Source: Myrica gale (lineage: Eukaryota; Streptophyta; Magnoliopsida; Fagales; Myricaceae). From it: a DNA stretch of 64,000 bases. Position 1 is the first letter of the stretch. Every line of letters begins with the position of its first letter. Below, in pieces: positions 48,190 through 60,182 of the stretch. The stretch covers positions 14,221,001 to 14,285,000 of the forward strand of contig OZ005603.1 of the NCBI GenBank assembly GCA_963930655.1. Direction: 5' to 3'. The translations under genes were made by a program, and so were the position numbers. The notes beneath the pieces are model-generated. The model was not told where the DNA came from. It did not search any database and saw nothing but the letters and a program-made list of their open reading frames with translations.

Positions 48190-48470
48190 GGAAAATCTAT
48201 CACTCATTCTAAAAGTTTAATCTTTTAGGGAGATGAAGATTTTACTATTTGAATTATATTCTCTAATACTCCACCTCACGTATGGGCCGGACTGTCCTTT
48301 AATTGGGAGGCCCAACACGTGCAATATTTAATTGAAATTGGGGTAAAGTGTGGAATCAGGTCTCGAACTTGGGACCTTAGCTATGATACCATGTGAATCT
48401 ACCACTCATCCAGAAAGCTTAAGCTTATAGGAAGAGTAAGATTTTATTATTTGAATTATATTCTCTAACA
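48190..48470 (-). mobile_element. TRIM retrotransposon (281 bp)
   Basis: On the minus strand a ~79-bp 5' LTR (48392-48470) starts TGTTAGAGAATATAATTCAA. It is followed directly by TGGTATCATAGC, a near-perfect initiator-Met tRNA primer-binding site (48380-48391). A ~110-bp non-coding middle comes next, then a polypurine tract (TGAGGTGGAG) and a second LTR (48190-48268) beginning TATTAGAGAATATAATTC. LTR-PBS-PPT-LTR in under 300 bp is the TRIM layout. The two LTRs differ at many positions, so the insertion is old. Confidence 0.8.
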
Positions 48471-48519
48471 CTTCTTTCTTCAATCACCAACCTAACTAAT
48501 GTACTTTAGAATTTCCATA

Positions 48520-49170
48520 TAGGTAGTTAAATCAACTTGCAGTGTCTCTCACATTTTGCCTTAACTAGTTCGTAGTCCTTGTTTACAGTTTTGCTCATCA
48601 TAGTACTCGGAATTGATGCAATATCAATCTTTTTGTAGATTCTGGGTTTCTTGGTGATTAGATTTATCACTCTTCTATGTTTTTGTAGATCTAACATCCG
48701 AGCTGTTAAAGGACTACGATGAATGTGAACTCCCAAATAAACAAACGAGAACGTCCTCTCGGTGAAACTCATCAACTGCAATAAGATATGTCTATGACCA
48801 TGAGATAACCCAGTAGGGAAGAAAATAGTCGATTTGTTCGTATTCACTTGCTGCCCATAAACAACTCATGCTTTGTTTCTTTCTATTGACAAAAGTCATG
48901 ACTTCATCTGCATAAAATAAATGAGAGATCTTGGGGCACCTTCGCACTCCCCATTAATCATCACAGAGACCATTGGAGAGAGAATACAATTAAAGATTAA
49001 ATTCCTCCAAGAAACCGAAAAACCAAAAGCAGTAAGAACCTGGAGCAGAAATCTTTAATTCACCCAGTCATAGGCTTTAGCCATATCAATTTTCAGGAGG
49101 ATATTATCACCCTCACACTTCCTATTTAAATTTTACACAAGCTCTTGAGCAATAGAGATATATTGTCAAA
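48520..49170 (-). pseudogene. Second LINE reverse-transcriptase fragment
   Basis: The minus strand reads KIDMAKAYDWVN, then YADE (catalytic box variant), then NTNKSTIFFPTGLSHGH, VYLGVHIHRSPL and STMMSKTVNKDYELV. These are the palm and thumb of an L1-type LINE RT, with stops between them. It is a separate fragment from the 39.5-47.6-kb LINE, whose RT region is already present there. Confidence 0.75.
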
Positions 49171-49864
49171 GATGCTTCTACGTACCTTCACAAAAGTGCC
49201 TTAGGGTATGTTTATTTACCGAAATTTTGGAAAATATTCTTAAAATTTTATGAATATTTTGAATGTTGAAGTTTATTGGTATTTGTGAAAAATTTGAAGT
49301 ATGTGTAAAAGTTGAAAATGTTGAAGTATGTTTATTTTGTTAGAAATTTTGGACAAACAACATGTCTTTAATCTCGAAAAATTAAATTAGGCAATTAAAC
49401 TATTACATTATCATCGAGATAGATTTTCTCAATATGTAACAACTTCATTTCTAATGTATCGCGAATCTAATGATACCTGACATCAATATGTTTGGATCTC
49501 CTATAGAAAGTCAAATTCTTACTAAGATGGATGACACTTTGACTGGCACTTTAAAAACTTTCATTTGCCAAGAATTAACTGATTAGTCACCATTCATTGT
49601 TGTGTCCTATTCCCTCTTTCCCTGAAAAGGAAAAAAAACTGATTAGTCACCATTCATTAGCAACACTGCAATACGATCAACCCTCTGCATTTGACCCAAC
49701 GAGAAGGCTTCTCTCCTTACTTTTTTTTTCCTTGTGCAGGTTTCATACTAGTAGAGAGTTGCGCTACAGGCTTATAAAAAAAAGAGTTGCTCTATAGCCC
49801 ATTAGTCCTTAGGTGGGCCGGATTTTCTCGGCATCATCAAGACATATTAGCATTTCGACATTAA
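49171..49864. other. AT-rich flank with a short direct repeat
   Basis: ACTGATTAGTCACCATTCAT occurs twice about 60 bp apart (near 49578 and 49638), separated by a pyrimidine-rich piece and an A run. No gene is seen. It ends at the TAA duplication of the Harbinger element. Confidence 0.5.
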
Positions 49865-50169
49865 GGCCTTGTTTGGAAGGCAGATTCGGACTGGGACTTG
49901 GTTCCAGTCCTACGCATGGTCTTATAAACTGAATCTGAAACTTAAGACTCGTTTGGACACGCGCGACAAGAAACGAAGGCGGCTACGTCTGATGGATGTG
50001 GGTCTACATCTGCACGCCTCTTTCTTCCCTGACATGAAGGACCCCACTTATAATATTCTCCCTCCACCATGTGACAATTTTGCCCTCTTTTAAATTGACA
50101 ATGCAATTTTTGTTCGTCTAGAAATGTACCGAATTTGTTTGTGTTTTTTGGCCGCTTGCTCAGGAACAC

Positions 50170-52128
50170 TCGCCTGGTTTTTTACTGCTCAACAACGACG
50201 AAGAACAACACTTGCACCTTTTGGATCCGGTTCTACAACCGGTGCTTCAAGTGGAGGTTGAAGAGCACGCTATAGACCTTCACAGCTACGCTTGACATTT
50301 CTTAGACGACAAAAAAAGAAACAACACACACTCACCCCCCACCCACTTTCTCTTTGAGATTTATCCGTCCAAGCTCTGTGGTCTTCAAATTATGAATAAA
50401 CTCATTTCAAATTTAGGATTATAAACTCCGGTTATCTAAAAGTTCTGCACACTGGATCGCATGAGATTTGGGTTATGCGAATGAAGATTGCTTGAATCAA
50501 GTGCTTCAATGACTTGGTGAGGTTAGAAAGAGACGGGTACAGAAAGAAAGAGAAGCAGAGAGGGAGAGAGACGATAAAGAAGATGGAGGTCAGACAACAC
50601 AACAAATTCGTATGCGAGTTTTGCAGTAAGTTTGCACAGAAGAAGTTGCTGTGGGAATTTTGGGTTGCAAGGATTGTGGAAAAGTGAAATGTGGAAGAAG
50701 GTACACAGTGAACACTCGCGAGTATTGTGACTGTCAGGATCACTATTCAGAGGCTGAGGGAGCAAATTGAGAGCTGAAATTTAGTTTTAATTTTTGTATA
50801 TCGATTTTGACATATATATCAGTGTCAATTTATTTGCGATTGGGAGATGGTGGGAGATGTTTAAACTAGTGAAATAAGCATTTTTATTGTATTCAAGTTT
50901 GGTTAGACGCGATTATGCAATACTAAGCAGATTCAACTAGTTTCTTAACTAAAGAAAAATAAAAAGAAATGTAACGAATTTTTGTAACATTTCAAGCAAC
51001 GCCTAATGCTTCTTGGAGATTAAAAAAATAAGAATTCAAAAAACGGCTCTGTGCTTCTTAACTTTCACATGACACAATGACACTAACCATAGAAGTACCC
51101 CGAAGTTACGTCCATACTATATTTGGAATACTATTGCATAATGGCGTCTAAAATACATAATTTATAACTCATTTTCACTTGCAATGCCCTATAGCACAAC
51201 ATTTGCAAAATCAGAAACTTTCTTCCATAATATCTATTACTTATTGACATTTATTTGGCCATCAACATTCCGAGTAAGACCAGAATAATACACATCAACG
51301 CTATTATGCAAATCTTCGACTCTGCTCGCCTTTGTTGGACTACATGACTGCGTCGCATTCGTTGGTGGTCCATAGCTGGTGCTGGTGCTCCTATACCCAA
51401 TCTATGTTCATACTCATCTGCCCAAATGAATGCACCAGGGTGGTCCTACATTAAACGAACTCACAAAAATTATCAATCACATTTTTAACTAACAAATTAC
51501 AAAGCAACATTTCAATTGGCATTACGTAAGGAATTAATTGTAACTTCAACGTTAACTGTAAATACAAATTGTCATCGTACATCTCCATATGGACACCGAT
51601 AAAACAATCTCCCATAGTTCTTATCTGTCCTCGCTTCAAGGAGACGCATTCGTCCCCCACCACAACTGCAAAGAGGCACCATGGTCATCTGTCAATCAAA
51701 AATCAAGTCAAATGTAATAGATCGTGTGAAATGGTGATCTCCCTCTACTATATCCAAAATGTACCAACGAAGCAATCCATCTGTTAGATTCTACATAACT
51801 TATCTCCATGCAAATCGCAGAAAAAAAAAGTTTAACAACATTTATACACATTTATACTTTAGGAATATCAATATTGTGCAATGAACCGCAATAACTGCAA
51901 CAAAGCCGTCTCAAAATCAATGCATATAAGAAATTAGGGTGATATATCTCAACTGCGATTTCACACAGTAGTCATCGACTAATATAAGCAAAATAACGGC
52001 ATATCACAATGACCAAACTCTATTTCGTTTAGACATTGTCACGCCGCAATTCAAAACATATGGCTATGAAACACTTCCTCATACCACCATAATTTATATG
52101 CTTGAAACTCTGTACCCCGTCAATTACC
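50170..52128. other. Harbinger left (3') subterminal region
   Basis: AT-rich sequence between the left terminus and the end of the transposase. A minus-strand frame at 50432-50743 is low-complexity Ser/Leu/Phe and not credible. No gene was recognised. Confidence 0.5.
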
Positions 52129-53694
52129 CTACCCTCGATTTCCCCACATCATGTCAGCCATAGCATGTCTTTCACGTGACATTGCTCGAGCTGAGTCACG
52201 TGATATTGTAAACCCAGATAAATCGTGTCTAAAACGATTTCTTTCATTGACAATCATGGTCTCGTTTGAGTGCTCTCTAAATATGGCTTCATTACGCTGG
52301 TAAATGCGACACCAATTGTGTAATGTGCAACATGTAGTGACGAGAATGGGCTGCCTTGTTGGCAGATATCGTGGCATTTTCTCTAGCACTTCAAAACGCG
52401 CCTTCAGAGCTCCAAAACATCTTTCAATCACATTCCTTAATGATGAGTGGTAGTAGTTAACTAATTCTTTCTTTCCTCGTGGGATTCTGTTTCGACGAAA
52501 GCTTGACAAATGGTATCGCACCCTTTTGTACGGTGGTAAAAATCCTTTCATCAAAGGGAATCCAGAATTGACCATGTAAAAGTGGCATGTGTAAATTATT
52601 TGATGTTAGTCAACTAATCACCCCAATAGTTGATCTGGGAATGTTCCACATTTAATTATTACTTATCATATCATATAAATTTGGGTCGTTACCTTCGGGT
52701 GGCAGTGGGAATTGGTTCTTTTCTCTAGATATCGCATCGTAGAATACTCGTGAGTCGTGGGCTGACCCTTCCCAGCCCGTATATATAAATGTAAACATCA
52801 TGTCAAAATCGTAAACTGCCAACACATTTTGAGCTATTTCAGACTTTCGATTCCTGAAGGCTGTCATTGTACCCTTCCTAGACCATGCACTCACCGTGGT
52901 GCCATCGATAGCCCCAACACAATTTTGCAATCACAAGTGCCAAACAGATATTGGTGAGTTTGTCATTTGGCTCAGGCACATAGACTATGTCAACCTTTTT
53001 ACTTGTACAGAATTATTGCCATTTTACTCCACACAACGGGTTATTTGGCATTCAATGCATGGCAAATGTTTCAAAAATATAAACAAAAAAATGTATACAT
53101 ATAATATGTTATGTCTACTATTATCACCGTTACCCAAAATATAAGCAACTTGTTTTTAATCAATTAAATGTAAACCATTTCAAGCATCTCATATTGTCAG
53201 TGGATTTGTGTCGTACCTTGAACCGCGGGTAATATTCTGAGTTGTGACACACATACGGATGAACCTCCACCGGCTCTTTAGGTGCCAATAAAGTACGTCC
53301 TAGCCTGCACAAAATTTAACAGAATGTAATAGACAATGTAACAGAAAATGCCCAGAGACTCCTCAAGACTAAGTTCCCGTGACTCTTTGAAGTGCCCTTC
53401 TTCGCGCAAAGTCTTGCAAAGTCTGATGAACGTTGGCCTCTCTAGACAAAACACCTCGTAGCAATTTCCAGGATGGGGCCCATACAACATTTCATCCATA
53501 TACATGTAACCGCGTAACATGGACGTTCGCTGGGGTATTTTGGAAAACCTCGCCCTCTCGTTTTCCTCATCCATCATGAACATTAGTACCATCATTGTTT
53601 CGTCAAACCATGCGTCCTCCTCAATCGACATGGTGTGCAATGGGTCATCCAATAGTGACCTGGTGACTATCTGGAAGGGGTCTTCCATTGGCAT
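52129..53694 (-). pseudogene. PIF/Harbinger DDE transposase (ALP1/DDE_4 type)
   Basis: Three blocks are read on the minus strand. Block 1 (53694-53217): MPMEDPFQIVTRSLLDD, YMDEMLYGPHPGNCYEVFCL, ERPTFIRLCKTLREEGHF, then after a frame change LGRTLLAPKEPVEVHP up to a GT donor. Block 2 (about 52928-52693): NCVGAIDGTTVSAW (first Asp) and YTGWEGSAHDSRVF (second Asp), ending at GAAG|GTAACG. Block 3 (52575-52129): YMVNSGFPLMKGFLPPYKRV, VIERCFGALKARFEVLEKMP (catalytic Glu), CCTLHNWCRIYQRNE. The DDE triad survives, but the helix-turn-helix region in block 1 is deleted or shifted near 53300. The block 2 acceptor also reads GCAA instead of GCAG. It is therefore probably inactive. A possible 5'-UTR intron donor lies near 54289. 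Confidence 0.85.
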
Positions 53695-55065
53695 GTGCTA
53701 AAACTATTCTCCCAAATTTATTATAAGTCGGAAAATAATGCACACTCCCGACAACCATGATACATCCACAACCATTTATTTTGGAATTTGACTAAACATT
53801 ACCATAACAGTACCCGGTAAAACCCGTACGCGTGGTTAGCCAAACATTTTCAAATTTCATATGTGCAACCACACAAAAAAACATTAAAAATAACATCTTT
53901 GCTTACCACTATTAAATTGACGAAGTCAAGAATTATAAAAATGGAGGCACGTGTAATTCAAGCACCCATGAATTTTTGGCAAAAAATAGCCACTAGAATG
54001 ACACGGTTTTTTTCCAGATTGGCCATATGAAAGTGGATGAACACATCTAATTCAAATTCATTTTGCAAACGTGCCCTCAACGGGCCTCACTCGCTAGGTT
54101 TGTTGCACAACATGTCGATGTGAAATTCCATCGAAGATGGCCATTTTACACACTTCCACATTATATACAGATCTTAACATCTAACACTCTCAAACATGTC
54201 TTCAACAAAACGCATAATATGCATATCTACACGAGTGTTACGTTGGAGATAAGAGCAACATCACTTAAACAGTGAGAATGGGTGTCGTACCTTGTTGAGA
54301 ATACGAATCCGTTGAGCTATTTCTCGGTTGAAGGCACAGACGGTGAATGAGAGCTGAAAGTGGCTTCTTCGGCGTAAATCCTTCACAAATATTCGTTTTG
54401 TTCTCTAACTATTCTCAGGCTCCCATTTGAGAAGATGCAACTTTCACACACAAAATTGAGGTGCTACGTGTGCAATGGAGTTCAATCTTTACGACCTTTG
54501 ATTATTAGCCGTTCGATATGATGGAATCATGTGGCTGTGACAAATTGATGGGATAGAGCACTGACAAAGCTGTTACTCGACCCAGCCTGCCATTTACCCA
54601 TACTTTGAAAGTACGTCCTCCCTTTAAATTTTTCGAAAGAAATATGCACCCTCTCATTTTTCTTTTTCGCTTTTGTTTGCGTACTGTTTTGAATAGAAGT
54701 TGACCGCTGCTAAAGGCTATTCGTTTTTCGTTGTGGTAGCAGTTGATATAACAAATGAGATGATTGCGAAAATATTTTGCAGGATACCCACTGGGATTTA
54801 ACGTGCAGTTCATTGCAAGCCATATTTACAAAAAAGCCTTCCATCACTGTGGGCAGCGTAGGCGAAAAAGAATTAGTCAAAACCACTTGGAAATGGTCAT
54901 TACTACTTCCACACATACACTGGGTCATCCATTTACATAGTAGCCCCTTTTTTACAAAGTAAAACATCCTGCGATTCATTTTGTACAATCAAAACACACT
55001 AACCATATTACAAATCAAAACATCCCACGAACCCTTTTTTACAAAGTAAAACACACTGGCCATAC
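53695..55065. other. Harbinger internal spacer and transposase 5' flank
   Basis: Upstream side of the transposase gene, with a candidate 5'-UTR exon/donor (minus strand, CAACAAG|GTACG near 54289). The phrase TTTTTTACAAAGTAAAACA recurs at about 54950 and 55035. No other coding is credible. Confidence 0.45.
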
Positions 55066-55692
55066 TCAGAATGCCATCGTCACCCCCAAGTCTCCAGTGC
55101 CCATGACCACTTCCACCAATATCTCCCACAACAACAACTTTTCAGGCGTCGGCGCTGCCGGGCCTGCCATCGACTTCTGATACCGCCGACTTTTCACATT
55201 CACAGCCTGCAAAATATGCAACTCAAATGCATAACTTCCTCCAATGCATAACTCAAATACACCCGTCGAATAAAGAGATTGAAGCGAGCCCAAACAGGTG
55301 TCTGGAGTGCATGGCGGACATGGGGCCATCATCCTCATTTTTGGTAAGTGGAGGACCGCGTCCATGTCAAGCTTCTTCTGTGCATGGCAGCCGCCTGTGC
55401 TCACCCAGCAACGCTGATCTGTGTCTTCATGGAGCCGCCCATTGCGAGGTGGTATCCTCTCCATTCTAAGTGAGGTTGTACGCAGTGGCGATGGCGATGG
55501 ACTGTCGCTGAGCACGATGACGTTCGGGACTGGTGAGGATGTCACAGAAGTGGGGTTCTTTGGGATAGCAAGACCTATCCATGTATCATCTCTGTCGGAA
55601 TGCTCTGTGTCACTGGATATCAGGACAAGGGTGTGGTTGCCAATTGATTCTGACAGCGGGGGTCCAGTCGGGTTGGAGTGTTCTGAGGACAT
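55066..55692 (-). CDS. Hypothetical protein, extra ORF inside the Harbinger element
   Basis: A 208-aa minus-strand ORF starts MSSEHSNPTGPPLSESIGNH. The first ~90 residues are Ser/Pro/Asp-rich and look disordered (SDTEHSDRDDTWIGLAIPKN, VIVLSDSPSPSPLRTT). The latter part includes a Cys/His segment and SRRYQKSMAGPAAPTPEKLL. No family is recognised. A TATA box (55766-55773) lies about 75 bp upstream of the ATG, with TSS spacing that fits. It sits between ORF1 and the transposase, where PIF/Harbinger elements have no standard gene. It may be a captured host gene, part of a longer spliced ORF1-type gene, or chance. The GC content is higher than its flanks, which favours a real coding history. Confidence 0.4.
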   Translation of the reverse strand: MSSEHSNPTGPPLSESIGNHTLVLISSDTEHSDRDDTWIGLAIPKNPTSVTSSPVPNVIVLSDSPSPSPLRTTSLRMERIPPRNGRLHEDTDQRCWVSTGGCHAQKKLDMDAVLHLPKMRMMAPCPPCTPDTCLGSLQSLYSTGVFELCIGGSYAFELHILQAVNVKSRRYQKSMAGPAAPTPEKLLLWEILVEVVMGTGDLGVTMAF

Positions 55693-55765
55693 TCTCTACG
55701 GATATTTGAAGCAGTTAGGACAAATATAGTGGATGAGATGAGAATAGAGTAAATTGACTGTCGCG

Positions 55766-55773
55766 TTTATATA
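55766..55773 (-). promoter_or_regulatory. TATA box for the 55.1-55.7-kb ORF
   Basis: TATATAAA on the minus strand inside CTCTATATAAACGCG. It is placed about 75 bp from the ORF start. Confidence 0.5.
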
Positions 55774-57277
55774 GAGAAACAGGGTATTACGTTCGGGACT
55801 AGTGAGTTTTGCAATAGACTCTCAATTAATTGCCAAATTTGTATATTGATGGGGTAGTTGAGGCAAGTCTCATTTTTGGTGGTGGAAAATTATTGAATGC
55901 GGTTTTGACGTTTTCGAAGACAGAGTAATGGAACTGAAGTTATTAAGACGAGGAATAAACTTCTGCTTCGTATTGAAGAGATTTTCATCAAATCTTTCGG
56001 AAGTTGTAGTTGTCATTTATAAAAGGAACTGTGCTTGACAGAGTCAACCTATCACTATGTCCCTTGTTTGTTCTATTAAATAAGATCGTTTGCTTCTGTC
56101 AATGACGGTATAGAATTCAATATCACATTTATTCAGTATAATTTTTTCGTAGTAGATAACAGAGTGAAGTGTAATGGTGTGGTGGAAGTAAGTAGTTATA
56201 GCGAATCAATAGCAAATATTAATGAGTTTCAAATGTAATGGTTTTTGTTTTTCTAGGAGTATTATCTAAAAATATAAACAAAACCGTGCATTGTAGGTGT
56301 TAGCACTTTGCAGAAGGAAGAATAAAGAGATTTCAAACACATTAGGTATGCTTGTTACATGCTTTACACTATACGCTATTTAGCAAATCTCTGCACCAGA
56401 TCCTCTCTGAAACACAATGCTTAACCGTGCAAGAAAAATCATAAGTTGCTGATTATTAAAAATCTTAAAAAGTTAATATCTTGTAGGCGTATATAATTTT
56501 GTATATAGGATCACAACGAGTTTACAAGTACCAAGATACATAAATGCCATATATAACAAACTCTTAGCTCGAAATTTTACTCACAACATAAAAACTGTTG
56601 TTAGGAGGACAACACTGAACCAGATGAAACAGAGCAAATGGGAGACCAGCTTTGCTTTCACGTGGGTTGGTGCCATTATATATAACTCCCACAACGGCTA
56701 ACATGATTGAAAGTGTAAACTATTCTCTGTTTGCAGAACTAATAATCAACTTAGTTCATAAGCACAAGCTACTCATAAATAATCCTACTAGCTCTCAAAG
56801 AAAGTACTGCGGAGATAATTCACTAATCTTACTTGGAAGACATCACTATAGCAATTTCTTAAAAAAATTACAAGTAACTCTAATGAGAATGTCTTCTAAG
56901 TCTACTACCCAAATGTATAGAATTAAGCAAGTGGACAGTTTCAGTAGCTAATTAAACAAACGGAATCTGGAAAAAATAAACTAAGTTCTGAGATACAAAC
57001 ACCCGGCAAGCAACATAAATCAACAGCGTTTATAATTACCACAACTACAGCCGATCAGATCTTGAACATCCAACCATATTTTTTCCACCTATACATGCAA
57101 ACCGCTACACAACAAACCCAAAAAAGGGCACAGTAGCCCACAACCAAAACAAGTGGCAAATTGTCATTTTCGTCTAAAACGAAATACACCAGCAACGTAG
57201 AGTATGTAAAGACATGAAAACTAAGCAAAAGTGGGGAGAACAACACTAGCGACGTAGACATCTTATGCAGTGTTGGG
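55774..57277. other. Harbinger internal spacer
   Basis: AT-rich, with a plus-strand 99-codon frame at 56652-56951 that has no recognisable features. No gene is supported. Confidence 0.45.
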
Positions 57278-58299
57278 CTACAGTAGGTCCCACCAAGTCC
57301 TACGCTGGCTCTCAATCATCAATAAGAAGGCCTTTTGAGCATACTCATTTTGCAACTTCTTGCACCCCTTCAGAAATATGTGCTTCATGCCCTCGCGCTG
57401 CATATCTCTCAGTATGCGCACGCAATGCGAGTGTGGATCGTCCAGGAACCCGACGTTGAAGGAACTAGTCGGAGCTGATGCTGCAAGATGTTGCTTCTGT
57501 GTGGTAAGCCAATCTTCCATGATTGCATTCCGTCGATCCGTGATTCCCACAAACTTTATCCATGCAGCATCCTTCGCATCGCTTGAGGCCTTGCCTTTCG
57601 AATGCTTAGCGCGTTGTATGCTTGAGGATGAGTCACTCCCACGCTTGCCGGATTATGAACGTGGGGGAGATGTGGCGCCATCACCCACTGGAGCTGGTTG
57701 CTCAGGTTGCACACCCCGACTTATAGCACTTACACCCATGCCCATCATCTCTTCCTCCAACTCCCGCTCGTCATCAGTGTCCGGAGGGCTCACCTTTGAA
57801 GAGTGATGGAACACTCCTTTTGCCATGCTGTTCTGGAATAGCTGCGACAACAGATCATAGTTGGCCAATCCTTTGGTTTGAAAGGTCGCAACATCTGGAT
57901 GGGTCTGTACATCAAAGAATACATGGTTAGATAACATCATTTTATATTTATACAGACAATGTAACAAATTAAGTACATAAAACATATAAATAGACCCAAA
58001 ACACAGGGTCTACATTTGGACTTATACATTTATGTACGCTTGCCATTGGGCTGCTGATGCATCCACTGTATTTGTCATCGGGTCCCATCCAAACCCCGTT
58101 TCATGGTGGATTAGATCATGGAAGACCCGATACTTCGTCTTCATCCGCTTTAGCTTTTATTTGACTTGTTTTTTCGTCTTCTGGCAGCTGACGCGGGAGT
58201 TGAAGTCTGAGGTTACTACTGGCCCAGGTGGATTTGTTTCAACAGTGACTGAATAAAGGTAAACTCCATTTCATCTGTCCAGTCAGATTCTTTCCCCAT
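57278..58299 (-). pseudogene. Harbinger ORF1, Myb/SANT-like (Myb_DNA-bind_3) protein
   Basis: Minus strand. The first block starts MGKESDWTDEMEFTFIQSLL, the usual opening of the plant Myb/SANT-like domain. After a frameshift it reads FNSRVSCQKTKKQVK, stop, KLKRMKTKYRVFHDL, ETGFGWDPMTNTVDASAAQW. A second block from 57904, after a CAG acceptor, reads THPDVATFQTKGLANYDLLS, then DDERELEEEM, PPRS, stop, SGKRGSDSSS. It continues DAAWIKFVGITDRRNAIMED and ends RRTWWDLL. This family is the DNA-binding partner that helps Harbinger transposase enter the nucleus and bind the ends. At least one frameshift and two in-frame stops show it is dead. More 5' exons are possible upstream. Confidence 0.8.
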
Positions 58300-59272
58300 A
58301 TTCTTCACACTCATTCAAAGAACAATAACTAATTAGTTATGGATATTACAACCCATTCAATACTGCACAATATATAAATCTGATGGTGAAAACAGAGACA
58401 TTATTCACCTGTGTACTTGACGCTCGCTTTTTCTTTACTCTAGAAAATTGGGGGATCAATAGTGGAAATGGTGCTTGTGAACTACGTAGGTAGTATCTCT
58501 ACATGTTAACAATCACAACACATTTGTTAGATATCATATGTACAATCTGCTCCTACTGTGAAAATTTATTTAGGATCAATGTGAAATCTAACAAACCAAA
58601 TCTTCATCTATACCCGACATAGTCCTCTACAAAGTTAGCAACACATCAATGAACTTGCATCAAGAGTTGAACATTTCAATCAACATGCATCAAGAGTTGT
58701 CCTTATTTTTATTTTGTTCGACAAGAAATAATGCACTGAGCAAAGATGTAAGCATGAGAAAGATATAATGTAAAATACGGCAAGAAGTTGGAATAGCCAA
58801 CAAAAAAGATCTTAGTCTAACTACTGATCATTTCAAATAGAAGAACACAAAAGAGAGGGGATGGGGGAGTACATGATGCACCTCACCAAGCAATCGTTTC
58901 CAAATTTCAGTCTAGAATAACTAGAGCTCATACATTAGTTAACCTTTTTACAAATAATGCTTCATGGCCACAAAAATAGAGAGAATGTAGAGTAAGACCG
59001 CTTTTCATTAACTGGTTGAATTTTTCTACGTTGGCAACAAGACTTCATTTTACATTACAGAGAATTCTATACACAAAATGGTTATGGATCAGCGAACTCA
59101 AAATATACTTAATAGTATATATGTCTAACTACAAAATCATCAATGGATTTTGCATATGCATGACTATCATAACAATGCGGATTTTGGTCAAACAACACAA
59201 GTGCAAACTCTTGGATCAAACCAAACATTATAAACCAACACACAGTAAACTACGAATAAGAAGAAGACTGAC
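58300..59272. other. Putative ORF1 intron / spacer
   Basis: Mostly AT-rich. A short minus-strand block near 58410-58445 (RVKKKRASSTQ then GT) resembles a small exon lying between the 59.3-59.5-kb frame and ORF1. Otherwise nothing is seen. Confidence 0.35.
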
Positions 59273-59512
59273 CTTGGAGCGTGCGCGAGTTAACGGAGCC
59301 GTGGTGGCGGGAGGACGTGGAAGCCTCTTCCGCGCTCGCCCTGGCAATGCTGGGAGTGGATCGAGCGTTCTGGGAAAGAGAGCAGCGGAGATCGCCGGGG
59401 TTGTCTGCGAACTCCTACTGGAGGAGCTGCAAGTGGATCGTGTGGGGACTTTCTCCCTCTGTCTGCGCATTTTAGCAACTGGGTTTGGGTCTACAACAAC
59501 TTCATTTAACAT
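59273..59512 (-). CDS. Possible 5' exon of Harbinger ORF1
   Basis: A GC-rich minus-strand frame starting MLNEVVVDPNPVAKMRRQR is rich in Arg, Ser and Pro (TRSTCSSSSRSSQTTP), ends LTRARSK and is followed by GTCAGT, a good splice donor. The basic, disordered character suits the N-terminus of a nuclear protein. It may join the Myb/SANT-like exons downstream. The plus-strand frame over it is probably a shadow. Confidence 0.35.
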
Positions 59513-60182
59513 GGGTAGCTCGTTCAGAGTAAATTTTGAACAAAGTGCGCCCGTCGATGAGACTAGTTGTGAATCGTGGCAGATGTGAGCGTTGTTGGAT
59601 GATAGACCATACAGGCAGAGACGATTGAGAGGAAGGATTGCTGGAGGCTGGGCATCAATTAATCCTTCATTAATAACTACCTACCTGTGTCACACCAGGA
59701 GCGACTGCATCAATGACGAACATTATAAAAATTCGTATCTAGGAATTATATGGGATAACCAGAGTCAAGCCATAAATACTAATTTGGCAGTTGTGATTTG
59801 GGGGAAAATATACATTTATGTAGGCGTGATTGGGAAAGTGGAAGAAGCTTCTGCGTCTCTGCCCAGGGCGTCGTAGTGGTGAAGGAGGGTGGGTAGAAAG
59901 CTTGCCCATTTTCGTCTTTTTACACTTCAGATAATCGATAAATGAAAGAAGCAACTTTGACAATGTGTAAGACAAAGCTGCCAACGTGATGTTTTTGTTG
60001 GAGCCCAACGTTCACTTTCGACTACAGTGTTTCAAATTGGAAGGCAGCACGTGGAGTGTTAACTCCGGCTTTGATAACGAGTTTCAAATCTAAGACCTTC
60101 CCAAACACATTTTTCGTAATTGGTTCTCAAGTCACGTTTTAAGTCCAGAAACCTGAGACTAACCCAGCTTCCAAACAAGGCC
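59513..60182. other. Harbinger right (5') subterminal region
   Basis: Non-coding sequence leading to the right terminus. No subterminal repeat array was resolved by eye. Confidence 0.5.

Larger units (their letters stand above)
49865..60182 (-). mobile_element. PIF/Harbinger DNA transposon, 10.3 kb, degenerate
   Basis: The termini are inverted, GGCCTTGTTTGGAAG at 49865 and its complement ending at 60182. TAA lies outside both ends (49862-49864 and 60183-60185), as expected for PIF/Harbinger. Inside, on the minus strand, are the two diagnostic genes: a Myb/SANT-like ORF1 (57278-58299) and a DDE_4 transposase (52129-53694). Known members are usually about 3-6 kb, so this copy is unusually long. 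No nested element with clear ends was found to explain it. Both genes carry lesions, so it is non-autonomous. Confidence 0.82.

Noticed and set aside
59016-59588. Plus-strand 190-codon frame
   Set aside because: The GC-rich part is better explained by the minus-strand Arg/Ser-rich exon with a good splice donor, and the AT-rich half has no features.
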